Below are positions 17,785 through 26,105 of a stretch of 39,203 nucleotides of DNA, piece by piece. How positions within the stretch are numbered: the first letter of the stretch is position 1; every line of letters starts with the position of its first letter. The DNA comes from Spirochaetaceae bacterium (GTDB lineage Bacteria > Spirochaetota > Spirochaetia > DSM-27196 > PWMO01). The notes beneath the pieces were generated by a model, which searched no databases, was not told the origin of the DNA, and was given only the letters and a program-made list of their open reading frames with translations. The DNA is taken from contig REDM01000165.1 in NCBI GenBank assembly GCA_007693485.1, positions 1-39,203 on the forward strand. Direction: 5' to 3'. A program made the position numbers and the translations under genes.

Positions 17785-18696
17785 ATGGACGTTGTGAAGT
17801 TTCGCGCATTCCATACGGTGGCCACGCTGAAAAACATCAGCAAGGCTGCCGAGCAACTCTACTATACGCAGCCCGCTGTGAGCGCCCAGATACGCGAACT
17901 GGAAAACACCTACGGAGCGCGGCTCTTCCGTCGCGTAGGCCAGCACCTCGAGCTCACTGACGCGGGCGAGCAGCTCTTTCCCCTGGCCGAACAGCTGCTC
18001 GCGATGTTCGACCAGTCGCTGAACGTGGTGCACAACGCGGTCGAAATGCACAACCGGATGATTCGAGTGGGGGCAAGTAGTCTCCCGGGCATACACCTGG
18101 TTCCCGAGCTGATCGCAGAGTTCCGCGACAGCGGCATCAAATGCGGATTCACGCTGGAGATCGCAAGTTCGGGGCGAATTGAACAAATGCTCGCATCCAA
18201 TGAAATCGACATTGCGATCCTGGGCAGGGCCACCAAACCCAAGCGCCGCTCGCGGTTTGCCGAGGTGTTCCTCTACCGGGATCCCATGGTAGCAGTGGTC
18301 TCAAACAACCACCCGTTCGCGGGCCGTCCATCCATCGACATCGCAGAGCTGTCTGAACAGCCGCTGATCCTGCCGTCGCGAGACCTGTTGACGCGTAAAG
18401 CGGTGGAAGAACGGCTTCGGGCGTTGAACCTGGTGTTCAACCTGGCGTTTGAAATGGCAAACCCCGAGGCGATCAAGCGCATGGTCATGCGCGGCCTCGG
18501 GGTGAGTATTCTCTGCGAGTTAATGGTAAAAACCGAGACGGCGAGCGGTTGGCTCACCCGGGTACCGGTGACCGGACTCAATCTGCACCGGAAGATCTGG
18601 CTCTCTCATCCCGAGAAAGAACCGATCACTCCGGTGCTTCAGAGCTTTATCGACTTCGTGGTCTCACGCTTTCGAAGCGAAGAATCCGTCGAGTAG
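17785..18696 (+). CDS. LysR-family transcriptional regulator
   Basis: MDVVKFRAFHTVATLKNISKAAEQLYYTQPAVSAQIRELENTYGARLFRRVGQHLELTDAGEQLF; divergent from SDR. Confidence 0.94.
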   Translation: MDVVKFRAFHTVATLKNISKAAEQLYYTQPAVSAQIRELENTYGARLFRRVGQHLELTDAGEQLFPLAEQLLAMFDQSLNVVHNAVEMHNRMIRVGASSLPGIHLVPELIAEFRDSGIKCGFTLEIASSGRIEQMLASNEIDIAILGRATKPKRRSRFAEVFLYRDPMVAVVSNNHPFAGRPSIDIAELSEQPLILPSRDLLTRKAVEERLRALNLVFNLAFEMANPEAIKRMVMRGLGVSILCELMVKTETASGWLTRVPVTGLNLHRKIWLSHPEKEPITPVLQSFIDFVVSRFRSEESVE

Positions 18697-19773
18697 CGGC
18701 TGTAGCTTCTTGCGCGAATAGCCGAGGTTTGCCTGGGCGAAGAGCGCCGTCGCCCCGTCCACGGAGTCGCTCGCGATTGCGGAGAGGCCGAGGTCGCTTG
18801 CGTTGAGAAAATCAAGCAGCCTGGTTCGCAACGCTTCGTTGGGGCAGTAGACGACCAGTTCGCGGGTAAAGTCGGGATTGGTGTAGGCGTTCATGGCGAT
18901 CAACACATCCAGCCCCTGGCTCTTCGCGTAGCCGGCCAGTGACGCAGAGAGTCCCGAGTCCTTCTTCAACCAGTCCGCAACCGACAGCAGAACCGACGAG
19001 ATACCCACCCGGGTCTCACCCATCTGCCACTGCTTGTAATCCTTGCGCAGCAGATCGGCACTGCTGAGCGCCGATACGTTGAACTTCTCAAACTGCAGCG
19101 CATCGAACAGCTCCGTCCGATTTGCACCGGAGAGGGACAACAGCTGATCCACGATCTTCTCGTCCTGCTCGGTAGCGCGCTTGGCTTCGGGATCCAGATT
19201 GACCGTGTCAAGCAGAATGGTTCCCAACAGCAGCTTCGCCGAACCTTCCTCCAGCAGCGCCGGATCGCGGTCCAGAATAGCCTGGGCAACCAGGGTGGCC
19301 GCGGAGCCTACGGGCTCGATCACCCGCGGCGTTGCGTCGGTGAAGAGCCCCTCGTCTTTGTGATGATCGATCACCTCTATCACGGTGGACGCGTAGCTCG
19401 CCTGTGCGGCGGCCGGCTTGTTGTGATCGACCAGCGCGATCTTCAGTCGTCCGCGGCTGTGCAGGGCCGCCAGGTCGATCTCATCGATGAAGATGAGCCA
19501 GTCAGGATCGATACCCGCCTCCGTGAACAGGTAGACCGCTTCCGTGCGGAGCTTGTAGTCCGCCCGCGGAATATTGATCACGGGTACATAGGTGATGCCG
19601 TTCGCGTCCGTGCTGAGATCGCGACAGTACGCGTACATCACTGCGGACGCCATTGAGTCGAGATCGGCGGCTTCATTTCCAACCACGCAACAGACGGTTC
19701 CGCCGCCGGCGATGCGGGTCCTGGTGGTAGCGAGATAGCTCCGGAGTTTTTCGATTCCCGGTGTCAGGGCCAT
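18664..19773 (-). CDS. DHH/DHHA2 phosphoesterase, PPX1/Prune-like exopolyphosphatase or Mn-dependent pyrophosphatase class
   Basis: CCVVGNEAADLDSMASAVMYAY, ALVDHNKPA, VIDHHKDE; AAGGAGG before ATG 19773. Confidence 0.85.
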   Translation of the reverse strand: MALTPGIEKLRSYLATTRTRIAGGGTVCCVVGNEAADLDSMASAVMYAYCRDLSTDANGITYVPVINIPRADYKLRTEAVYLFTEAGIDPDWLIFIDEIDLAALHSRGRLKIALVDHNKPAAAQASYASTVIEVIDHHKDEGLFTDATPRVIEPVGSAATLVAQAILDRDPALLEEGSAKLLLGTILLDTVNLDPEAKRATEQDEKIVDQLLSLSGANRTELFDALQFEKFNVSALSSADLLRKDYKQWQMGETRVGISSVLLSVADWLKKDSGLSASLAGYAKSQGLDVLIAMNAYTNPDFTRELVVYCPNEALRTRLLDFLNASDLGLSAIASDSVDGATALFAQANLGYSRKKLQPLLDGFFASKA

Positions 19774-20008
19774 AGGATGCCTCCTTAAGGATATGCACCA
19801 TGGTCCGGCATAGCAGGAACTCCTGTCAAGCAAATCGATATCCGGTGATCATAAAAGATCTCTATCCTCACGAACACGTATTTTGATTGGATCGAAATCG
19901 ATAGCCCATGATACAATACGGGCATTCATTGAACGGGTGTACCAAAGCGCTTGCACTGCACTCTGCCTACTGTGGCGCGCGGTACCATACAGAAAGGAGA
20001 CAGACAAC

Positions 20009-20647
20009 ATGCCGGACGTATACGCCAAAAACGAGGCAACCAGCAAGGAAGATGCCGCAAAAATCGTGCCCCGCGCCGAATTTCGCGTCTTCGAACAGGG
20101 AGTAATCGAGCACGTGCAACAGCGGATCTGGAACGGCAAGACCGTTCTGTTTGCCGCGCGTCGCATGCCCCTCGAGACCTACTTCCTCTCGGTGCACACC
20201 AACGAAGCAAACGTGAAGGTACGCGAAGGGCTGCTGGACATCAAGACCAAGGTGGGAGAGACCCCGGAAGGATACGAGATCTTCCAGCCCCGTGGGAAGT
20301 TTCAGTTTCCCGTCAAGCGCGATGACCTTGCCGAGATTGTGTCCCATCTCAAGGCGGACATGAAACTGGACGCCGACTCCTACACCATCGATGAGTTCAT
20401 CACCATGGCGCGCAGACACCCCGAGCTGGCCCCGGTCACCGTAGAAAAGATGCGCTACGGATTCACCATCGACGGAATCATCTGCGAATACGCTCAGGTC
20501 TGGTTTAACGGTGCCCTGATTGAAACCGCGTGCGCCGAGAGCGAGAACTACGCGGGTATGAAGCAGGTTGTCGAAGAACTCGGCCTTGCCGACAAGCCCA
20601 ACACCAACTACCTGCGGGCGGCGAAAAAAGTCGTCGGGATGGAGTAG
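20009..20647 (+). CDS. Conserved-looking protein, possibly CYTH-like
   Basis: AGAAAGGAGA before ATG; METYF-like stretch LETYFLSVHTNEANVKVREGLLDIKTKV resembles CYTH DTYFD...LRIRxxxxxLTLK; weak similarity by eye only. Confidence 0.45.
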   Translation: MPDVYAKNEATSKEDAAKIVPRAEFRVFEQGVIEHVQQRIWNGKTVLFAARRMPLETYFLSVHTNEANVKVREGLLDIKTKVGETPEGYEIFQPRGKFQFPVKRDDLAEIVSHLKADMKLDADSYTIDEFITMARRHPELAPVTVEKMRYGFTIDGIICEYAQVWFNGALIETACAESENYAGMKQVVEELGLADKPNTNYLRAAKKVVGME

Positions 20648-20670
20648 GCCCGCCGGAATCCTTGCCGGGT

Positions 20671-20702
20671 CCGCCCGTATTCCCCAACGGGAGTGCGGGC
20701 GG
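20671..20702 (+). terminator. GC-rich stem-loop downstream of the 20009-20647 gene
   Basis: CCGCCCG...CGGGCGG with inner CCC/GGG pairing, followed by TTTCC. Confidence 0.4.
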
Positions 20703-20763
20703 TTTCCGGTTCCCCCCAGATCGAGTTGACGAGCGCTTCCCGGAATAGTACCGTACGCACATC

Positions 20764-22074
20764 ATGAAGGTTCCCATCTATCGCTGGGCCGAGCTCGACT
20801 CCCAACGGCGCCGTGCCCTGCTTGCCCGCTCAGAGACCGATATCGAGGCGATTCTCCCGGCCGTGCGCGACATCATGGACGACGTGCGCCAACGCGGCGA
20901 CGCGGCGCTTCGCGACTGTGCACGCCGCTTCGACCAGGCGGAGTTTGACCACCTTCCCCTCATCGTCACCGAAGAAGAGTTTGACCGTGCCGAACAGCGA
21001 CTCGATCCCGCGGTCAAACGCGCGCTTGAGTACGCGATCGAAAACGTGCGCCGTTACCACGAGCCGCAGCATTCAGTTGCCATGCCGATGCACGAAATCC
21101 GCGGCGGGCTCTGGGCGGGTGAGCGCACCACGCCCATTCCGTCGGCGGGACTCTACGTGCCGCGCGGGCGCGGAAGCTTCCCCTCCATGTTCTACATGCT
21201 CGCGGTACCGGCGGTGATTGCCGGGGTGCCCGAGCTGGTGGTCACCACTCCGCCCGACCGAGACGGTACAATCGACGACGCGTGTTTGTACGCAGCGCGA
21301 CTCTGCGGCGTCACCCGAATTGCGCGCTGCGGCGGCAGTCAGGCGGTGGCGGCACTGACCTGGGGCACCGAGAGTGTACCCGCGGTGTGCAAGATCATTG
21401 GGCCGGGCAGCGTCTACGTCGCCGCGGCCAAGCGCATTGTCTCCGGCATGGTGGATGTAGGACTTCCGGCCGGCCCGTCGGAGAGCATCGTGCTGGCCGA
21501 CCGGTACGCCGATCCGTGGAAGGTGGCCCTGGACCTGCTGGTTGAGGCCGAACACGGCTCGGACTCCAGTGCCCTGCTCATAACCCCAAGCCTCCCCGTT
21601 GCCGAGGCGGTGGCCGAGATTGTCCCGGCCCTGGTGGCTGACGCTCCCGAGCCGCGGCGCACCTTCCTTACCGACGTCTTTGCCAACTACGGAGGGATCA
21701 TCCTCGCCGAAGACCTCGCCGACGCCGCACGCATCGTCGATCAGTTTGCCCCCGAGCATCTCCAGATCAACACCGCGGAGCCCTACGAGGTCCTCGGCAT
21801 GATCCACAACGCCTCCGAGATCCTGCTCGGCGAGCACTCGGTCTTCAGCCTGGCCAACTACGCTGCGGGGGCAAACGCCATCCTGCCTACCGGGGGAAAG
21901 GCAAAGACCTGGTCACCGGTCTCGGTGCACGACTTCCAGAAGCGCGCCTCGGTGGTGCACATCACACCGCAGGGATACCAGGACATGCGCGACCACGTCA
22001 TCGCACTGGCCGACTACGAGGGCTTCTATACCCACGCCGCCGCCCTGCGCCGCCGCGAAGAGGGTTCCCGGTGA
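20764..22074 (+). CDS. hisD: Histidinol dehydrogenase
   Basis: VPRGRGSFPSMFYMLAVPAVIAGVPELVVTTPPDRDG...GSQAVAALTWGTESVPAVCKIIGPGSVYVAAAKRIVSG...DLLVEAEHGSDSSALL...GEHSVFSLANYAAGANAILPTGGKAKTWSPVSVHDF. Confidence 0.97.
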   Translation: MKVPIYRWAELDSQRRRALLARSETDIEAILPAVRDIMDDVRQRGDAALRDCARRFDQAEFDHLPLIVTEEEFDRAEQRLDPAVKRALEYAIENVRRYHEPQHSVAMPMHEIRGGLWAGERTTPIPSAGLYVPRGRGSFPSMFYMLAVPAVIAGVPELVVTTPPDRDGTIDDACLYAARLCGVTRIARCGGSQAVAALTWGTESVPAVCKIIGPGSVYVAAAKRIVSGMVDVGLPAGPSESIVLADRYADPWKVALDLLVEAEHGSDSSALLITPSLPVAEAVAEIVPALVADAPEPRRTFLTDVFANYGGIILAEDLADAARIVDQFAPEHLQINTAEPYEVLGMIHNASEILLGEHSVFSLANYAAGANAILPTGGKAKTWSPVSVHDFQKRASVVHITPQGYQDMRDHVIALADYEGFYTHAAALRRREEGSR

Positions 22075-22120
22075 CCGCGGATCCAGGGAGCGCCGACCGC
22101 GCACTTTCCGTACCAGCAAG

Positions 22121-23497
22121 ATGATCGCGAGCGTCGAGGCGGGCTTCGCCTGGTTCGAGTCGTTCACCAACCTGGAGAAGCAGCCGGGAGGGGTTCACCG
22201 CGAGTACCGCCTCGACCGCATGCGCGAACTGCTCTCCGCCTTCGGTAATCCCCATCACGCGACCCCGGCCATCCACGTGGCCGGCTCCAAAGGCAAGGGC
22301 TCGACCTGTGCCTTCATCCAGAGCGTGCTCACCGCCGCAGGCTTTCGCGTGGGCGGCTACTACTCCCCCCACGTACGCTCCTACCGCGAGCGTTACCGGA
22401 TCGATCCCGCACCGGACGATCGCCTCGTTCTGGAACTGATGCGCGACATCGAGGAGCACGTGCGAGCGCGAATGCACGGCCGGGCACGCTCCGGAGCAGA
22501 CGGTGATGCAGACGGTTCCGCCGGCGGTGAAAAAGGCGATGGGTTCAGCGGCGAGCCGACCACCTTCGAGCTTCTCACCCTTCTCGCCTTCCTGCTCTTC
22601 CGGCGTGTTGGCCTCGACTGGGTGGTGCTCGAGACCGGACTCGGCGGACGACTCGACGCCACCAACGTGGTGCTTCCCGTGGCCTCGGTCATCACCCCCA
22701 TTGAACTTGAACACACCGAGTACCTTGGCACCACCATCGCGGCCATTGCCGGGGAGAAGGCGGGCATCATCAAGCCGGGGAAACCGGTCTTCATCTCTGC
22801 GCAGCGGCCCGAAGCGCACGCGGTGTTTGTGGAGCACGCTGTGCGAGCCGGGGCCCCGCTCTGGGATTTCACGGATAGCGTACTCGACCTGAGCTGGCAC
22901 GAGGGGGGCTGTGCCTTCTGCATCGATGGCGTTCGGTTTGCCGCACCGCTCCGCCTCATTGGAAGGCACCAGGCCGCTAACGCCGCCCTCGCGGCGGCAG
23001 TGGTGCGACGGCTGCTTCCCGACCTTCCACCACCGGTCATCGAGCGCGGGCTGTCCGATGCGTGGATTCCGGGCCGCCTCGAACAGCGTGAGAACGGGCC
23101 GCGCTTCTTCCTTGACGGCGCTCACACCACCGACTCGGTGCGTGCGGTAGCCGACGCGTTCGCCGAGGTTTCCACATCGCCGCGCATTCTGCTTTTCGGC
23201 GTCTCGCAGGGGAAGGATCCGCTGCCCATGGCCCGCGTCCTCGCCCCCCTGTTCGAGACCGTGGTGGTCACCCGTGCGGGTACGTTCAAACCCGCCGATC
23301 CGACCACTACCGCGGCTGCCTTCGCCAACTTGAACGTTCCCTGCACCCGCCTTGATGACCCCGCCGAGGCGGTCGACCATTGCCGCTTTCTAGCCGGAAT
23401 GAGCGGCAGCGTACTGGTTACCGGATCGTTCTACCTCGTGGGAACCGTCGCGAGCGTGCTCGACGACGGTGGACAGCCGCGGAGCGCGGGCGTATGA
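22121..23497 (+). CDS. folC: Bifunctional folylpolyglutamate/dihydrofolate synthase
   Basis: ATPAIHVAGSKGKGSTCAFIQSVLTAAGFRVGGYYSPHV; LETGLGGRLDATNVVLPVASVITPIELEHTEYLG; DGAHTTDSVRAV. Confidence 0.94.
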   Translation: MIASVEAGFAWFESFTNLEKQPGGVHREYRLDRMRELLSAFGNPHHATPAIHVAGSKGKGSTCAFIQSVLTAAGFRVGGYYSPHVRSYRERYRIDPAPDDRLVLELMRDIEEHVRARMHGRARSGADGDADGSAGGEKGDGFSGEPTTFELLTLLAFLLFRRVGLDWVVLETGLGGRLDATNVVLPVASVITPIELEHTEYLGTTIAAIAGEKAGIIKPGKPVFISAQRPEAHAVFVEHAVRAGAPLWDFTDSVLDLSWHEGGCAFCIDGVRFAAPLRLIGRHQAANAALAAAVVRRLLPDLPPPVIERGLSDAWIPGRLEQRENGPRFFLDGAHTTDSVRAVADAFAEVSTSPRILLFGVSQGKDPLPMARVLAPLFETVVVTRAGTFKPADPTTTAAAFANLNVPCTRLDDPAEAVDHCRFLAGMSGSVLVTGSFYLVGTVASVLDDGGQPRSAGV

Positions 23498-23498
23498 T
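23470..23498 (+). promoter_or_regulatory. Putative promoter TGGACA-17-TATGAT for the macro-domain gene, inside the folC 3' end
   Basis: -35 23470-23475, -10 23493-23498, ATG at 23505. Confidence 0.5.
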
Positions 23499-23504
23499 GG
23501 AACC

Positions 23505-24083
23505 ATGCAGGACACCATGCGTGAATACTATCAGGGACGGCTTATCGCAACCGTGGGCGACATCACGGAGATGTCGGTCGATGCCATTGTAAACGCGGCA
23601 AATGCGTCGCTGCTCGGTGGTGGCGGAGTCGACGGAGCCATCCATCACCGAGGCGGACCGGCAATCATGCGCGAGTGCCGCGAGATTCGCCGCCACTCGT
23701 TTCCCAAAGGGCTTCCAATTGGTCGTGCGTGCATCACCCGCGGCGGGAAGCTCGACGCCCGGTACGTCATCCACACCGTGGGACCCGTCTGGAAGGATGG
23801 AAAACAGCACGAAGACGCCCTGCTCGAAGCGTGCTACCGCAACAGCCTCGATCTGGCCGCCGGCCACGCGGCCAACAGTGTGGCAATCCCCGCCATCTCC
23901 ACGGGCGCCTACGGCTTCCCCCGCGAACGCGCCGCGCGCGTTGCATTTGGTGCCATCGGCGAGTTTCTCTATCGCAATACCGTGCCGCGCACCGTCTTCT
24001 GCGTCTTTTACTCGATCGAAGACTACGAGATTTTTGTCGCTGAGGCGGACGCCATTCTGCAGGCGGTTTCCGAGCAGGAGTAG
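23505..24083 (+). CDS. Macro-domain ADP-ribose-binding protein/O-acetyl-ADP-ribose deacetylase family
   Basis: VGDITEMSVDAIVNAANASLLGGGGVDGAIHHRGGPAIMRECR...ARYVIHTVGPVW...VAIPAISTGAYGFPRERAARVA. Confidence 0.95.
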   Translation: MQDTMREYYQGRLIATVGDITEMSVDAIVNAANASLLGGGGVDGAIHHRGGPAIMRECREIRRHSFPKGLPIGRACITRGGKLDARYVIHTVGPVWKDGKQHEDALLEACYRNSLDLAAGHAANSVAIPAISTGAYGFPRERAARVAFGAIGEFLYRNTVPRTVFCVFYSIEDYEIFVAEADAILQAVSEQE

Positions 24084-24087
24084 CCCG

Positions 24088-25527
24088 ATGTCGCTCAACT
24101 GGCGGGAGATCGACCGCGTTCTCGACGAGTTACCGCTGGTCGACTGTCACGTCAGAAAGATTGTCCAACCCGATTTCCGAAATCTTGTCCTCGAATGCTT
24201 CCGCCCCGGAGAAAGTTTCCATCTTCTGATCTCTCTCGAGCCACGCGCGTGCCGGATTCACCGCACCAGCTGGGCGCCCAAAGCCGGCGGTCGCCGGCAA
24301 CGGTTTGAGCAGCTCCTGCGCTCTCGTCTGCAGGGCGGACGCATCACAAGCGTGGAACACGTCAACTGTGACCGCATCGTATGTATCACCGTTCGTCGGG
24401 GCGGCGAGATTCTCCAGCTCTGGATACGGCTTTGGGGGCCTGCCGCCAACGCCCTGCTCACCGACGAGACGGGAACCATCATTGACGCCTGCTTCCGTCG
24501 CCCCGGCAAGAACGAAGTCAGCGGCGGAACCTACACCCCACAACCGCGCATCTCATCCCCGGCGGCACCGGCAGCACACTCCGTAGCCGACGACTTTGTG
24601 GTGCGTGAGCTGCCCGGCGAGGGGGACTTCAACGCGCGTCTCGACCGGCACTATCGCTTTGAAGCCTCGGCACGGCGACTCGAGCTCGCCCGAGAGCGCT
24701 CACGTCGGGAACTCACCGCTGAGATGGATCGACTCTCCCAACGGCGGGAGACCGTACTGCATCGGCTTCGGGAAACCGAAGACGATGCGCGCTTTCAGCG
24801 CCTCGGTAACCTGATCATGGCAAACCTCCACGCCGTTGCACCGGGTTCGCGGTGGTTGACGGTCGAGGATTACGAATCGCCCGGAAACGAGGTGACCATC
24901 GAGCTCGACGAGCGGCTGAGCGCGTCGGCAAACGCCGAGCGATACTTTCGCCGCCGCAAGCGTGCTTCTGCGGCACGAGTACATCTCGAACAGGACCTGC
25001 AGCAGATCGAGCACGGACTCGCCGAGACCCAGGCCCGGCTGACCTCGGTTGACACCGAACAGGACCCACGAGTTCTGGAGGCAGCCATCGGACGCGCGAC
25101 CGCGGGCCGGGGCGATGCGACCGGTGGGCGCGAGACTACGCCACCACCGGGGCTGAGCTTCTCCAGCGGTCCGTTTCGTATCCTTCTGGGGCGCACGGCA
25201 AAAGAAAACGATGAACTGTTGCGCAGACACACCCGCGGTAACGACATCTGGCTTCACGCCCGTGACTATCCGGGAGCCTACGTGTTTGTGAAGCAGATCC
25301 CGGGCAAGAGCGTCCCGCTCGAGGTTCTGCTCGACGCCGCGACCCTCGCCCTCGCCTACAGCAAGGGGAAGGCAGACGGCGACGTCTACTACACCCCGGT
25401 GAAGTACCTTCGCCGCGCCAAACACGGCAAGACCGGAACGGTGATCCCAACCCAGGAAAAGAACCTTACGGTTCGCATCGATCCCAGCCGGCTCGCACGG
25501 CTGCGCGGAGGCACCTCATCGGAATGA
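24088..25527 (+). CDS. rqcH: RqcH/NFACT (Rqc2 homologue, fibronectin-binding-like)
   Basis: NFACT-N with DR dipeptide (VEHVNCDRIVCITV), C-terminal NFACT-R RHTRGNDIWLHARDYPGAYVFVKQIPGKSVPLEVLLDAATLALAYSKGKADGDVYYTPVKYLRRAKHGKTGTV; AGGAG before ATG 24088. Confidence 0.9.
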   Translation: MSLNWREIDRVLDELPLVDCHVRKIVQPDFRNLVLECFRPGESFHLLISLEPRACRIHRTSWAPKAGGRRQRFEQLLRSRLQGGRITSVEHVNCDRIVCITVRRGGEILQLWIRLWGPAANALLTDETGTIIDACFRRPGKNEVSGGTYTPQPRISSPAAPAAHSVADDFVVRELPGEGDFNARLDRHYRFEASARRLELARERSRRELTAEMDRLSQRRETVLHRLRETEDDARFQRLGNLIMANLHAVAPGSRWLTVEDYESPGNEVTIELDERLSASANAERYFRRRKRASAARVHLEQDLQQIEHGLAETQARLTSVDTEQDPRVLEAAIGRATAGRGDATGGRETTPPPGLSFSSGPFRILLGRTAKENDELLRRHTRGNDIWLHARDYPGAYVFVKQIPGKSVPLEVLLDAATLALAYSKGKADGDVYYTPVKYLRRAKHGKTGTVIPTQEKNLTVRIDPSRLARLRGGTSSE

Positions 25528-26084
25528 CCAACGAGGGACGGCAGTGGCTGTTGCAACGAGCCCGCTCGGCCATCGCGGCGCGGGTTTCCCGAACACGACG
25601 TGAGCGCGAGGTGCTGGCCCCACACGAGGTGCGCCGGGCGAAATGCGGCATCTTTGTGTCGCTGCATACCCACGAGCGCAACGAACTGCGCGGCTGTGTC
25701 GGCTATCTTCACTGCCGGCGGTCACTCGAGCGCGACGTGGTGGCCGTTGCCCAGCAGGCGGCCTTTACCGACCATCGCTTTTCCCCGGTTGCCTCGGCGG
25801 AAGAGCTCGCCGAGCTGGACATTGAGATTTCCCTGCTGTCGCCCTTTGAGATCATCGCGTCCGAGCATCAAATCGTGCTCGGGACCCACGGCGCGTACAT
25901 CGAAATCGCCGGACGGACCGGGTTGCTGCTGCCCCAGGTTGCCGAAGGACGGAACTGGAGCGTCGAAGATTTTCTGATGCACGTCTGTGCCAAGGCGGGT
26001 CGTCGCGACATCTGCTGGCGCCATCCCGAAGCGGTCCTCTACCGGTTTACCGCCGAAGTATTTGACGATCGGTCGCTTCGGTGA
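25524..26084 (+). CDS. AMMECR1-domain protein (AmmeMemoRadiSam system protein A-like)
   Basis: CGIFVSLHTHERNELRGCVGYLHCRRSLERDVVAVAQQAAFTDHRFSPV...LDIEISLLSPFEII...GLLLPQVAEGRNWSVEDFLMHVCAKAG. Confidence 0.92.
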   Translation: MTNEGRQWLLQRARSAIAARVSRTRREREVLAPHEVRRAKCGIFVSLHTHERNELRGCVGYLHCRRSLERDVVAVAQQAAFTDHRFSPVASAEELAELDIEISLLSPFEIIASEHQIVLGTHGAYIEIAGRTGLLLPQVAEGRNWSVEDFLMHVCAKAGRRDICWRHPEAVLYRFTAEVFDDRSLR

Positions 26085-26105
26085 CATATTGAAGTACGAA
26101 GAGCC

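Noticed and set aside
21998-23380. 460-aa minus-strand ORF antisense to hisD/folC
   Set aside because: folC motifs on the plus strand are clear; antisense frame mirrors codon bias only.
23602-24087. N-terminal 162 residues of the 641-aa ORF 23602-25527
   Set aside because: Out-of-frame read-through of the macro-domain gene; the RqcH protein starts at ATG 24088 with its own SD.
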